Source: Pelomicrobium methylotrophicum
Lineage (GTDB): Bacteria > Pseudomonadota > Gammaproteobacteria > Burkholderiales > UBA6910
Direction of reading: 5' to 3'
Length of the DNA: 64,000 nucleotides
Assembly (NCBI RefSeq): GCF_008014345.1
Contig: NZ_VPFL01000002.1
Coordinates: 62,001 to 126,000, forward strand
Position numbers and translations under genes: made by a program. The notes under the pieces are model-generated. The model did no database searches. It was not told the origin of the DNA and was given only the letters and a program-made list of their open reading frames with translations. This document shows, piece by piece, positions 24,719-32,808 of the stretch (its first letter is position 1; every line of letters starts with the position of its first letter).

Positions 24719-26056
24719 TCAGGGCTCTTGAGCGGCGTTCGCTGCACCGCCCGGTGGGCGCTGTCCCAAGGCGCTGAACAGGACGCCGCTCGCCCAGGCG
24801 TAGAACAGTCCCTCGGCGTGATCGAGCAAGAAGGAATTGAAGAGCGATCCCGTGGCCACCGCGAGGACCACGCCCCGCGCCAGGAGGCGGTCGGTCGCGT
24901 CAGGAAGCCCGGCGGCCAGGCGCAGTTGCGTGCCGAAGAGCAGCAGAAGCAGCGCGAGGCCGGGCAGGCCCACCTGCACCGCGATCATCAGATACTCGTT
25001 GTGCGGGTTGTGCGTGCGTTCCTTCTCGGTGCCGGCCACCTGCTCGGCGTAAGCCTGGTGGAAGCCGCCGGTGCCCACGCCCAGTATCGGATGTCGGACG
25101 AAGACGGCCACCGAGTTCGTCAAGTATTCCAGCCGCCAGCCGATGGAGCTCGACTGCGCCTCGTCAGGCCGCCAGGCCATGGCCTCCTGCACCGCCAAAT
25201 CGATGCGGCTCTTGAAGTTCTGGGACACCCCATAGGCGCCGGTGAAGAGCACGCCGACCAGGACCGCTGCGGCGATCACGCCCTTGAGCCGCAGCCGCTC
25301 GAAGAACAGCAGCGCGATGAGCGCGGCCATGACCACGTAACCGGTGCGCCCTTGGACCATGAACAGCACGTTGGCCGCCGCGAGCAGCGCGGCAGCCCAG
25401 AAGATCACGCGCTTGCCCGGCGTCCTGGCCTCGAGCGCCCATACGGCGAAGAGAAACGCGGCGAAGGCCATGAAGAAGTTGTGCGTGATCTGGCGCTTGA
25501 AGACGACCGGATTCCCGGGCATGCCTTCGGCCAGGATGAGCGACGGAAGCGCTTCCAACGCGATGCCGTAGGACGCGATCAGCGTCACGCCCATGGCGGC
25601 GGCGAAGAAGGCGAGCGCCATGCGGCGCTCTTGGGGCGTGCGCAACAGAGTGACCAGCATGGGAACGAGCAGCAGCTCGTGGTATTTGTTGAGCATGCCG
25701 ATTCGCTCCGAAAGCGGCACGGTGGCATAGCTCATGCCGATCAGAAGCCACGCGAACAACAGGACCGCCGTCACGGCCACCGGGTTTTGCCGGATACATG
25801 CCCACTTGTCGGCAAAGCGGCCGCTCGCGAGCCACAGCAGCCCCACCAGCAAGAGCAGGAGGTTGTCCAGAGCGGTGGAGACGGGGATCGACAGCCCGAG
25901 GGCTAGCGCCATCCAGCGGGCGCCCGTTTCAGCGCGATCGGACCAGGTCAATGGCGTATTGGTGACGGGACAGTGGCGATCTGAAAATGCTGAACGCTGG
26001 TGCTGGTTGTCATGAAGCGGCAGCCTGCTGATCCATCTTTTGCTTGAGAAAAACAC
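24719..26056 (-). CDS. waaL: O-antigen ligase family membrane protein (WaaL type)
   Basis: This protein of up to 445 aa has 10-12 membrane segments. It has the large periplasmic loop of the Wzy_C/WaaL family, ending in GVGTGGFHQAYAEQV and THNPHNEYLMIAVQVG, with the conserved HNEYL. WaaL transfers finished O-chains from undecaprenyl diphosphate to lipid A-core in the periplasm. The location in an LPS core gene group favours WaaL over a Wzy polymerase. The start is uncertain: the first 48 residues are polar, and Met at 25912 would begin just before the first helix. Confidence 0.82.
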   Translation of the reverse strand: MFFSSKRWISRLPLHDNQHQRSAFSDRHCPVTNTPLTWSDRAETGARWMALALGLSIPVSTALDNLLLLLVGLLWLASGRFADKWACIRQNPVAVTAVLLFAWLLIGMSYATVPLSERIGMLNKYHELLLVPMLVTLLRTPQERRMALAFFAAAMGVTLIASYGIALEALPSLILAEGMPGNPVVFKRQITHNFFMAFAAFLFAVWALEARTPGKRVIFWAAALLAAANVLFMVQGRTGYVVMAALIALLFFERLRLKGVIAAAVLVGVLFTGAYGVSQNFKSRIDLAVQEAMAWRPDEAQSSSIGWRLEYLTNSVAVFVRHPILGVGTGGFHQAYAEQVAGTEKERTHNPHNEYLMIAVQVGLPGLALLLLLFGTQLRLAAGLPDATDRLLARGVVLAVATGSLFNSFLLDHAEGLFYAWASGVLFSALGQRPPGGAANAAQEP

Positions 26057-26072
26057 CCGTCATCCGGATCGA

Positions 26073-26486
26073 TTAGAGAAAATGGGCAAAAACGTCTCGG
26101 AGCGCCCGCAAATCATCAAGGTCGTTCTGGAGAATGTCAAAAACGATGTCTCGATCCACGTCGAGATAGTTGTGCACCGGGATGTTGCGGAAGCCGATCA
26201 TCCGTATCCATCGCTCTTCAAGTGCCGGGGTAATGTAACCGTGCTCTCTCAATAACCGGGCGTAATCCCGGTTCGCATTCACTTCACCCAGTCCTTGCTC
26301 CGCGATCACATGGCTTGCCATATCGTTGATGGTTTCAATGGCGAGCTGAAGAAAGCGTTCGGCGCTGCCGTACTTCTCCGGGTCGCGCAGGAACTCCTCC
26401 CTTAGATACCCTCGGTACCGCTCCAGAATGGCGAGATATTCCTCGAGCTTTTGAACCCGCTTGCGAATGACCTCAGGTCTGAGCAT
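26073..26486 (-). CDS. hepT: HepT-like HEPN toxin, TA locus 3
   Basis: This 137-aa all-alpha protein has the HEPN motif RNIPVHNY (RX4HXY) near residue 100. In characterised HepT/MntA systems this motif is the RNase site, and its Tyr is AMPylated by the antitoxin. It is coupled to the nucleotidyltransferase gene by a 14-nt overlap. Confidence 0.88.
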   Translation of the reverse strand: MLRPEVIRKRVQKLEEYLAILERYRGYLREEFLRDPEKYGSAERFLQLAIETINDMASHVIAEQGLGEVNANRDYARLLREHGYITPALEERWIRMIGFRNIPVHNYLDVDRDIVFDILQNDLDDLRALRDVFAHFL

Positions 26487-26913
26487 GGAGTAGCCTCTGC
26501 TTCAATGCTTGGCGCTGGCGCTGCAGATGAGGCATGAAGTCGAAATACTCGCGGACCGCTTTGGAGAAGAAGGCGCCATGATCGAAGTCGTGCCTGGCGT
26601 AAATCAGGCAATTAGGACGCACAGCTTCGTAGCGTAACACCACGTCTGCGGGGCTCAAAGCGACGAGATCGACGCGATCCAATCCCTCGCGAGCGAAGGC
26701 AGTTAAGAGGTCAAGTTTGCGCTTTCCAAGAGGATGACCAGTCACGATGCCGAGATCCAGGTCGCTGTCCGCGCGGGAACGCCCGGTTGCAGCGGAACCG
26801 AAAAGATAAGCCGCGCGGACTTCCGCAAAGGCAGATAAAACGCGGGCGATGCGGGCCTTCAGGGTTTCGAAATCCATCCCCTGATATCGAACGCGCGTTC
26901 GGGCTTCAGGCAT
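26473..26913 (-). CDS. mntA: MntA-like minimal nucleotidyltransferase antitoxin, TA locus 3
   Basis: This protein of up to 146 aa has the polymerase-beta-type motif LFGSAATGRSRADSDLDLGI, with the paired Asp residues that bind metal. Met at 26877 (MDFETLKARI) may be the real start, giving 134 aa. In known systems MntA neutralises HepT by adding AMP to its active-site Tyr. The cognate HepT with RX4HXY follows directly. Confidence 0.88.
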   Translation of the reverse strand: MPEARTRVRYQGMDFETLKARIARVLSAFAEVRAAYLFGSAATGRSRADSDLDLGIVTGHPLGKRKLDLLTAFAREGLDRVDLVALSPADVVLRYEAVRPNCLIYARHDFDHGAFFSKAVREYFDFMPHLQRQRQALKQRLLHAQT

Positions 26914-27102
26914 TCGAGAACCCCGGCGTACGGGATGTCAAAATATTATAACGGAGTCAAGCATTTATGGACGTACTTCGAAGAAGACTTCTGCCCGGCG
27001 GGCTTGTTCAGGCAGCGAACGCGGTTCTTCGACGCTGGCGCCGCCCTTCCCCCGACGACCACGGCGCCCAATGAAATCGTGCGGGAAACCTGCCGGCCTC
27101 CA

Positions 27103-28995
27103 TCACGCCAGCGCACGGTTCACTGCACCGCTGCCGGCCTCCTCGCCGTTCGGCCGATACTCCGGCACCCAGCGGCTGAGCTCCGGGCGCAGCTGGCTCA
27201 AGGGAACGGGCGCGCTCATCAGCCACACCCGCAGCTCGTCGAGCCAGCCGGGATCTACGCTGCGGGCGCGGGCGATGCGCAGTTTCGGATGGGGCGTCGG
27301 CAGGGTGGTTTCGTCGTCCGCCAGCGGTTCCTCAAACAGCTTCTCCCCGGGCCGCAATCCCGTAAACTCGATCTTGATCTCGTCCTCGGTGAAACCGGAG
27401 AGGCGGATGAGATCCCGGGCGAGGTCCACGATCTTGACCGGCTCGCCCATGTCCAGGACGAAGATCTCGCCCCCCTTTCCCATCAGCCCCGCTTGGAGCA
27501 CGAGCTGGCAGGCCTCCGGGATCGACATGAAGTAGCGGGTGATTTCCGGATGGGTGACCGTGACGGGTCCGCCCCGGGCGATCTGTTCCTTGAACTTGGG
27601 AATCACGCTGCCCGCGCTGCCCAAGACGTTGCCAAAGCGCACCATCACGAACTGCGTTGCCGCTTTTGTATGCGCTCTGGCGGCTGGCGGGCAGCTTCCC
27701 TCCTGCAACGCCTGGCACACCATTTCGGCCAGCCGCTTGGTGGCGCCCATCACGTTGACGGGGTTCACGGCCTTGTCGGTCGAGATGAAGACGAACTTGC
27801 CGACTCCGCGGTCCCGGCACGCCTCGGCGACGACCAGGGTGCCGAGGACGTTGTTTTGCACCGCTTCCCAAGCGTTTGCATCTTCCATGAGCGGCACGTG
27901 CTTGTAGGCCGCGGCGTGGAACACCACGTCCGGCCGGTGCTCGTGCAAGATTTGCTCGACCCGTTGCCGGTTCTTCACGTCGCCGATGAGGCATGCGGTG
28001 GGCAGGCGCTCGAACCGCTGCGAAAACTCCTGCTCCATCTGATAGAGCGCGAACTCGCTCTGCTCCAGCAGCACCAGCTTGGCCGGCGCAAACCGGGCGA
28101 TCTGGCGGCACAGCTCGGCGCCGATGGAGCCGCCGGCTCCCGTGACCAGCACGGTGCGTCCCGTCAGCCAGTGCTGCAGCCCGGCCATGTCCAACACCAC
28201 GGGATCCCGCCCCAGCAGGTCGTCCAGCTCGACTTGGCGGATGGACGACACGGTCACGCGCCCGCTCACCAGATCCTCGAAAGAGGGCACCGTCAGCGCG
28301 CGCAGGCCTGCGCGGGTGGCCACCTCCACCGCCCGGCGCCGGACCGCGTGGGAGGCGGAGGGGAGCGCCACGATCGCGTGCTTGACGTCGTAACGGGCGG
28401 CGTAGCGCGGCAGCGCTTCGATGGATCCGAGCACGGGCCGTCCATGCACATGCCGCCCGTGCTTGTGCGGATCGTCATCCAAAAGCCCCACCACCCGCCA
28501 TTCAGCGCTGCTGGCCAGCGCCTTGACCAGGCTCGCCCCTGCGTCGCCGGCACCCAAGACCAACACGGGCTGCGCATCGAGGGCGTTCAGCGCCACCCAC
28601 CGGCGTTCCTTCCACAGCCGGTAAGCGAGGCGGCTTCCGCCCATCAGCATGACCAGAAGAATCGGGTCCAGGATGAACACGGAGCGGGGCACCACCGAGG
28701 AAACATAGAACAACCGCAGCACGAGCGCCGTGGCCATGGTCGCCACCGCCGCGGCGAGGAGGATGCGCTTCAGATCCGGCAGGCTCGCGTAGCGCCAGAT
28801 GCCGCGATAGAGACCGAAGGCCAGAAAGACGGCCGCCTGGGTCGGGATTACCCAGGGCAGGGTCGTCCAGGCCCCAGAAAAATAGGGATGGTCAAGGTCG
28901 AGATTGAACCGCAGCAGATACGCCAGCACCCACGCCACGCCGCACGCCACCACGTCATGGGCGATCGCTAGAGCGGTCTTGGGGTTATTGATCAT
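27103..28995 (-). CDS. Nucleotide-sugar 4,6-dehydratase, membrane-anchored (WbpM/CapD type)
   Basis: This 630-aa protein has four N-terminal membrane helices (about 1-130). A first Rossmann region follows (VLVLGAGDAGASL), then a catalytic extended SDR domain starting VLVTGAGGSIGAEL near residue 281. The active site carries STDKAVNPVNVMGATKR, where Met replaces the usual Tyr of YxxxK, as in WbpM and FlaA1. It converts UDP-GlcNAc to a 4-keto-6-deoxy sugar for QuiNAc/FucNAc-type residues. The start at 28995 begins the first conserved helix; an upstream in-frame start exists at 29133. Its partners for O-chain initiation lie at 30881-33876. Confidence 0.9.
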   Translation of the reverse strand: MINNPKTALAIAHDVVACGVAWVLAYLLRFNLDLDHPYFSGAWTTLPWVIPTQAAVFLAFGLYRGIWRYASLPDLKRILLAAAVATMATALVLRLFYVSSVVPRSVFILDPILLVMLMGGSRLAYRLWKERRWVALNALDAQPVLVLGAGDAGASLVKALASSAEWRVVGLLDDDPHKHGRHVHGRPVLGSIEALPRYAARYDVKHAIVALPSASHAVRRRAVEVATRAGLRALTVPSFEDLVSGRVTVSSIRQVELDDLLGRDPVVLDMAGLQHWLTGRTVLVTGAGGSIGAELCRQIARFAPAKLVLLEQSEFALYQMEQEFSQRFERLPTACLIGDVKNRQRVEQILHEHRPDVVFHAAAYKHVPLMEDANAWEAVQNNVLGTLVVAEACRDRGVGKFVFISTDKAVNPVNVMGATKRLAEMVCQALQEGSCPPAARAHTKAATQFVMVRFGNVLGSAGSVIPKFKEQIARGGPVTVTHPEITRYFMSIPEACQLVLQAGLMGKGGEIFVLDMGEPVKIVDLARDLIRLSGFTEDEIKIEFTGLRPGEKLFEEPLADDETTLPTPHPKLRIARARSVDPGWLDELRVWLMSAPVPLSQLRPELSRWVPEYRPNGEEAGSGAVNRALA

Positions 28996-29160
28996 CTGAT
29001 GAACAGGCCAACGCTGGGGTGACCGTCGCTTGGGGTCAGGCCAAAGCAGGTCGGGACTGGACCGCAACGGCGCCATAGAGAGCTCGAGTCGGCTGCTCGA
29101 GCTCATTCCAGCGCTGTACAGCCCTGCGGCCAACGGCGCACTTGATTCAGTACACTTCTA

Positions 29161-29481
29161 TCAAGCCAACTTCATCATCCGCCACAAGGGCTTCAATTTC
29201 TTTTCTTGATCGCACCAGGGCATCAATTTAATCTGACGGTTGGTGCAATTGCCCAGTGTCAGCAGCACAATCTTTGGCGGATAGCCCAATAGGGAAAGCA
29301 AACCAAGGAAGTCGTCGTCCTTGGTCACGATGGTGAACTCGCCTGCTTTGGCGAATTCCCATACAGCGCGATCACTGGCGCGCTCCAGACCCACCAGCGC
29401 CACTTGCGTCGTCCCCGGGAAAGCCTCTTGGAGGGCGGGCACGATGTTGCGCGAAAGGTTCTCGTCTAATAGCAGCTTCAC
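29161..29481 (-). CDS. DUF5615 PIN-like toxin, TA locus 4
   Basis: This 106-aa protein begins KLLLDENLSRNIVPAL and has FTIVTKDDDFLGLLSLLG, the DUF5615 (Mut7-C/PIN-like) pattern with conserved Asp residues. It overlaps the DUF433 gene by 4 nt (ATGA). This pairing is widely predicted as a toxin-antitoxin system, but the substrate is not known to me. Confidence 0.85.
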   Translation of the reverse strand: MKLLLDENLSRNIVPALQEAFPGTTQVALVGLERASDRAVWEFAKAGEFTIVTKDDDFLGLLSLLGYPPKIVLLTLGNCTNRQIKLMPWCDQEKKLKPLWRMMKLA

Positions 29482-29714
29482 GCCGCTGCCCGCACCCAGG
29501 CAGAGTGCTTCTCCCTATCGGCGGCGTAGGCGAGACAAGCCAATACGTCTTCTTTTGTCAGTTCCGGGTACTCTCTGACAATGTCTTCTGCGGACATGCC
29601 TGCCGCCAGCCAGCCGAGGACATCCTGGACGCTGATCCGAAGGCCCCGTATGCAAGGCTTGCCGCCCCGCTTGCCGGGCTCCAAGGTGATGATCGAGCGC
29701 CAATCCGTCATCAT
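29478..29714 (-). CDS. DUF433 antitoxin, TA locus 4
   Basis: This protein is about 78 aa: ITLEPGKRGGKPCIRGLRI, then DVLGWLAAGMSAEDIVREYP and ELTKEDVLACLAYAADR. This is the complete DUF433 winged-helix-type fold. Start ATG is 29714 or 29711; AAAAAAGGAA just upstream serves as ribosome-binding site. Confidence 0.88.
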   Translation of the reverse strand: MMTDWRSIITLEPGKRGGKPCIRGLRISVQDVLGWLAAGMSAEDIVREYPELTKEDVLACLAYAADREKHSAWVRAAA

Positions 29715-29880
29715 GGTTCCTTTTTTCAGACGAATCATATATTTTGATAGTCCCATTGCGGGAGCTTGGCGTCAACTGGCGATCGCTGCCGACCAACAGG
29801 ATTGATCGTCCTTGAGCGCGCTATGGGCAATCGGGCCTGGACCGTCACGGCGCCATAGAGTACCACTATGGCGTCTCCGA

Positions 29881-29902
29881 TAAATGGTTGACAAACCATT
29901 TA
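29881..29902. repeat. Perfect inverted repeat, 9-bp arms
   Basis: TAAATGGTT and AACCATTTA flank GACA. The spacer 29715-30111 holds no gene. Besides this palindrome it carries a GC-rich hairpin at 29915-29940 and the FitA operator. The role is unknown; an operator is possible. Confidence 0.6.
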
Positions 29903-29914
29903 CCGCAGTCCATT

Positions 29915-29940
29915 TCCCCTCTCCCCGCGGGAGAGGGGGG
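29915..29940. repeat. CCCCTCTCCC/GGGAGAGGGG hairpin element
   Basis: CCCCTCTCCC and GGGAGAGGGG pair around CGC. Related copies lie at 43157, 59551, 61118 and 63853, always between genes. Confidence 0.7.
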
Positions 29941-30077
29941 TACAAGCGCCAAGGCTGTGGGGGCGTCGAGCGAAGCCTGCCTGCGCCGCACGGGTCGCGT
30001 CGGGCAGGCGAAACGCACCGAACGAAGCGGCATGGAAAGGCCCGGGCTACCGGGAATTGCGCCAGCCCATAAGTTAT

Positions 30078-30095
30078 GCTATCAATAATGATAGC
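30078..30095. promoter_or_regulatory. Inverted repeat, probable FitA operator
   Basis: GCTATCA and TGATAGC flank ATAA, 17 bp before the antitoxin ATG. RHH antitoxins of this class bind such short inverted repeats to autoregulate. TATGCT at 30075 may be the -10 box and overlaps it. Confidence 0.6.
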
Positions 30096-30111
30096 ACACG
30101 ATGAGGGCAAC

Positions 30112-30342
30112 ATGGGACAGGTGATCGTAAGAAACCTCGACGATAAAACCATCGCGGCGCTGAAGGCCAAGGCGGCCCTGCATGGGAATTCGCTGGAGCA
30201 GGAATTGCGCGAGATTCTAGCCGAAGCGGCACGCCCCCGGCCCGAGGAGCGCCTGGCGCTCGCCGACCGGATCCGCGCCATGACGCCGCGAAAAGCCCAG
30301 ACCGATTCCACGGCGCTGGTGCGCGAGGACCGCGATCGATGA
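30112..30342 (+). CDS. fitA: FitA-type antitoxin, TA locus 5
   Basis: This 76-aa protein has the Arc/RHH start GQVIVRNLDDKTIAALKAKAA and the LEQELREILAEAA tail typical of FitA. It is the only TA pair read rightward within this minus-strand stretch. The ATG at 30112 was chosen because the conserved strand starts there and the operator lies directly upstream. Confidence 0.9.
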   Translation: MGQVIVRNLDDKTIAALKAKAALHGNSLEQELREILAEAARPRPEERLALADRIRAMTPRKAQTDSTALVREDRDR

Positions 30343-30770
30343 CTTGGGTGGTCGACGCGAGCGTCGCCGTCAAATGGTTCGTCGAGGAAGCGCGTTCAAT
30401 GGCCGCCCGAACGGTACTCGCTTCGGGTAAGCCCATCATCGCACCCGATCTCATCGTTGCGGAAGTCTGCAACACGGCATGGAAGAAAGCCCGGCGCGGA
30501 GAAATCTCATGGGCGCAGGCGGAAGCGCTGGTGCAAGCCCTTCCCCTGTCGTTCGAAAAACTGGTCGAAACCGCGCCACTGGCTCCGCGCGCCCTGGAGC
30601 TTGCCAGGCAATTCGATCACCCCGCCTACGATTGTTTTTACCTCGCGCTCGCCGATTCGGCCTCGGCGACGCTGGTGACCGACGACGCGCGGGTCGTCGA
30701 ATTGGCCCGGGCCGCTCGCCGCAGCAAGCTCGTGAAAACCCTCGCCGCGCTCGAAACTCGAGGTGGATAA
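30339..30770 (+). CDS. PIN-domain toxin (FitB/VapC type), TA locus 5
   Basis: This 143-aa PIN protein has Asp in WVVDASVAVKWFVEE, Glu in LIVAEVCNTAWK, Asp in HPAYDCFYLALAD and TDDARV. The start overlaps the antitoxin stop (ATGA). Confidence 0.9.
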   Translation: MTWVVDASVAVKWFVEEARSMAARTVLASGKPIIAPDLIVAEVCNTAWKKARRGEISWAQAEALVQALPLSFEKLVETAPLAPRALELARQFDHPAYDCFYLALADSASATLVTDDARVVELARAARRSKLVKTLAALETRGG

Positions 30771-30807
30771 ACGCGGTTTCTCTCGACCGCGCCACACACA
30801 GTTGTAG

Positions 30808-30835
30808 GGTGCGTTGAGCGGAGCCGAAACGCACC
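30808..30835. repeat. REP-like inverted repeat (copy 3)
   Basis: Identical to the copy at 24690 over 32 bp (30804-30835). It lies between the convergent FitAB and WbpL-like genes. Confidence 0.8.
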
Positions 30836-30880
30836 GAAGCGGATGGCATGGGAATGCCCGAGCGACGCCAGAAGCAGACC

Positions 30881-31849
30881 TTACCGGCTGCGCCACAGGC
30901 GATCGATCCAGAGCATCACGGCGGCGTAGACGACCACCCAGGCGCCGAGGCCCACCCACTGAACCGGCGCAGGCGCTGTCAGGAGCCCGAGGGCTGAAGT
31001 CCCGGCCGCCAGCATCAAAGCGTACTCCCCCAGCGCGGTGCCCCGGTGTCCCGCGCCGAGCTGCACCACCCGTTGATAGTAGTGTTCCCTGTGGGCCTGC
31101 CAGACCCGCTCGCCCCGCAGCGCCCGTCGCAGCAGGGTCACTGTGGCATCGACGATGAAGGGGGAGAATGCCAGCACGGGAAACCAGGCCGGCCACAGCG
31201 CCTGCTGCCAGCCCAGCAGGCCCAGCGCGCCGGCGAGAAAGCCCAAGGGCACCGAGCCCACGTCGCCCATGAAAATTCGCGCGGGAGGGAAGTTGAACAC
31301 GAGAAACGCCAGCGCCGAGGCGGCGATGGCCGCGGAGAGGGCGGCAAGCTCCATCGCGCCGCCGAGCCCCGCGGCGATGGCGTAAGCGCCGAAGCCGGCC
31401 ACCGCCATGCCGCCGGCGAGGCCATCGGCGCCGTCCATGAAGTTGTAGAGGTTGCACATCCAGGCGATCGCCAGCGCTGCAGCGATGGCCCACGCTGGGC
31501 CCGGGAAGGCCTCCCAGTGCCATGCGACCAACGCCATCGAGACGGCAAGCTGGAACATGAGCCGCACGATGGCCGGAAGCTCTCGCAGGTCGTCGAGGAA
31601 CGACACGCCCGCGAGCACGAGCGCGCCGATCAAAGCCGGCCACGCGCCGGCCGGCGCGGCGATCGGCCACGCGGTGACCGCGCCGGCGAGCAAACCGAGC
31701 CCGCCTGTGCGAGGGACGGGTGTCGTGTGGAGCGAGCGCTCGTTGGGATGATCCAGGATCTGTAAACGCCCTCCCCGGAGCAGCCAGACGATGGCACCGA
31801 GGGAGAGCGCGAATGCGATGGGCGGGGCGAGGGTGGCGAGCGACGACAA
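30881..31849 (-). CDS. Undecaprenyl-phosphate sugar-1-phosphate transferase (WbpL/WecA/MraY family)
   Basis: This 322-aa protein has about ten membrane helices and the family signatures ILDHPNERSLHTTPVPRTGG, GVSFLDDLREL (the Asp-rich loop), NLYNFMDGADGLAGG and FNFPPARIFMGDVGS. WbpL-type enzymes start O-antigen units by moving FucNAc- or QuiNAc-1-phosphate to undecaprenyl phosphate. This matches the CapD/WbpM-type dehydratase at 27103 and the epimerase at 32809. Confidence 0.92.
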   Translation of the reverse strand: MSSLATLAPPIAFALSLGAIVWLLRGGRLQILDHPNERSLHTTPVPRTGGLGLLAGAVTAWPIAAPAGAWPALIGALVLAGVSFLDDLRELPAIVRLMFQLAVSMALVAWHWEAFPGPAWAIAAALAIAWMCNLYNFMDGADGLAGGMAVAGFGAYAIAAGLGGAMELAALSAAIAASALAFLVFNFPPARIFMGDVGSVPLGFLAGALGLLGWQQALWPAWFPVLAFSPFIVDATVTLLRRALRGERVWQAHREHYYQRVVQLGAGHRGTALGEYALMLAAGTSALGLLTAPAPVQWVGLGAWVVVYAAVMLWIDRLWRSR

Positions 31850-31960
31850 CGCGAAATAGCCGGGGAAAGTTTTGGGGAAAGCGTTATTTTATCCAGCCCC
31901 CAAGACGCCCGGCGCCGTGGGACAATCGTTCGCAGGCAACGTACTGGGTTTCACGGCCGT

Positions 31961-32371
31961 TTAAGGCAGCAGCCAGTTCTCAAGTTTTAACCCCGGCACT
32001 CGTGAGAACTCATCGGTGTTGTCCGTCACCAAAATCAGCCCGAGCGCTCGCGCGTGGGCGGCGATCATCATGTCGTTTGCACCGATCGGCGTGCCGGCTT
32101 TCTCCAGGCTTGTACGCACTTCGGCGTAAATCTCATCGACCCCCTCTTCGAGCGGAAGAACCTCTATCGCGGACAAGAGTTGCCCGATCCTGTCCGTTAA
32201 AGTAGGAGATCCTTTCTTTGCCGCTCCGTAGCGCAGCTCGCAGGCGACCACAATACTGGTACCTATCGTCGCTTCCCCCGCTTTGGCGATGCGCCGGGCC
32301 ACCGGCCCTGAAGGATGTCTGACAAGATCCGACAGGATATTGGTGTCCAACAAAAAGCGCAGCGCGCCCAT
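31961..32371 (-). CDS. vapC: PIN-domain toxin VapC (tRNA-fMet endonuclease type), TA locus 6
   Basis: This 136-aa protein has FLLDTNILSDLVRHPSGPV, VACELRYGAAKKGS, GANDMMIAAHARALG and LVTDNTDEFSRVPGLKLENW. This is the full signature of VapC enzymes such as those cutting initiator tRNA. It begins 2 bp after the VapB gene. Confidence 0.93.
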   Translation of the reverse strand: MGALRFLLDTNILSDLVRHPSGPVARRIAKAGEATIGTSIVVACELRYGAAKKGSPTLTDRIGQLLSAIEVLPLEEGVDEIYAEVRTSLEKAGTPIGANDMMIAAHARALGLILVTDNTDEFSRVPGLKLENWLLP

Positions 32372-32372
32372 C

Positions 32373-32606
32373 TCACAGGTCCATAGCCTCCGGGGGCCGA
32401 TCCTCGATTTCGGGGAACTCCTCCCCCAGGGGTTTCCACCCCTCCAGTAACGCCAGCAGCGAACGACGCCGAAGCGGCTCGACGATCAGGCGGTCCCCCT
32501 CTTTGCGGATAATGGCTTCATTGCCGGGGAGCTCGAATTCGCGCGGGATGCGCAGGGCTTGATTGCGGCCGTTTTTGAACAGGCGGACATGACGTTCGGT
32601 TTGCAT
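32373..32606 (-). CDS. vapB: VapB antitoxin (SpoVT/AbrB fold), TA locus 6
   Basis: This 77-aa protein has HVRLFKNGRNQALRIPREFEL, the swapped-hairpin AbrB-type DNA-binding domain of VapB. A tail with RRSLLALLEGWKPL would bind the toxin. The ATG at 32606 fits the domain start. A 28-bp perfect palindrome lies just upstream. Confidence 0.92.
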   Translation of the reverse strand: MQTERHVRLFKNGRNQALRIPREFELPGNEAIIRKEGDRLIVEPLRRRSLLALLEGWKPLGEEFPEIEDRPPEAMDL

Positions 32607-32625
32607 TTCGGTTGCCCTAAAATTC

Positions 32626-32653
32626 GCTAGCATATGCTTGAGCATATGCTAGC
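32626..32653. promoter_or_regulatory. 28-bp palindrome, probable VapBC operator
   Basis: GCTAGCATATGCT and AGCATATGCTAGC are perfect 13-bp arms around TG, 19 bp upstream of the vapB ATG. Each arm is nearly self-complementary (GCATATGC), suggesting two adjacent dimer sites for cooperative VapBC binding. Confidence 0.75.
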
Positions 32654-32720
32654 ACTGGTTCAATGGGGCGGCAATCCCTATGTTCAGTTCAAAAAGAGGT
32701 CGGCGCCCGGCCCACTGCGC

Positions 32721-32792
32721 CCAGTTCTTCAGCCGCAGGCCCGGAACATCTGTCGATTTTGCGTGGGGATTGCCCTGCTCACTAAAAACGGA
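32721..32792 (-). pseudogene. Relic of a second vapC (C-terminal tail only)
   Basis: The minus-strand frame reads STDVPGLRLKNW, matching RVPGLKLENW at the end of the intact VapC at 31961. Preceding residues are degenerate, and no vapB lies next to it. It is the tail of a second, related toxin gene directly beyond the vapBC operator. Confidence 0.6.
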
Positions 32793-32808
32793 CGCTTCAC
32801 CGACATCG

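Noticed and set aside
26935-28971. A 678-codon open frame antisense to the WbpM-type gene
   Set aside because: Composition is skewed, there is no motif, and the opposite strand has a complete, conserved enzyme.
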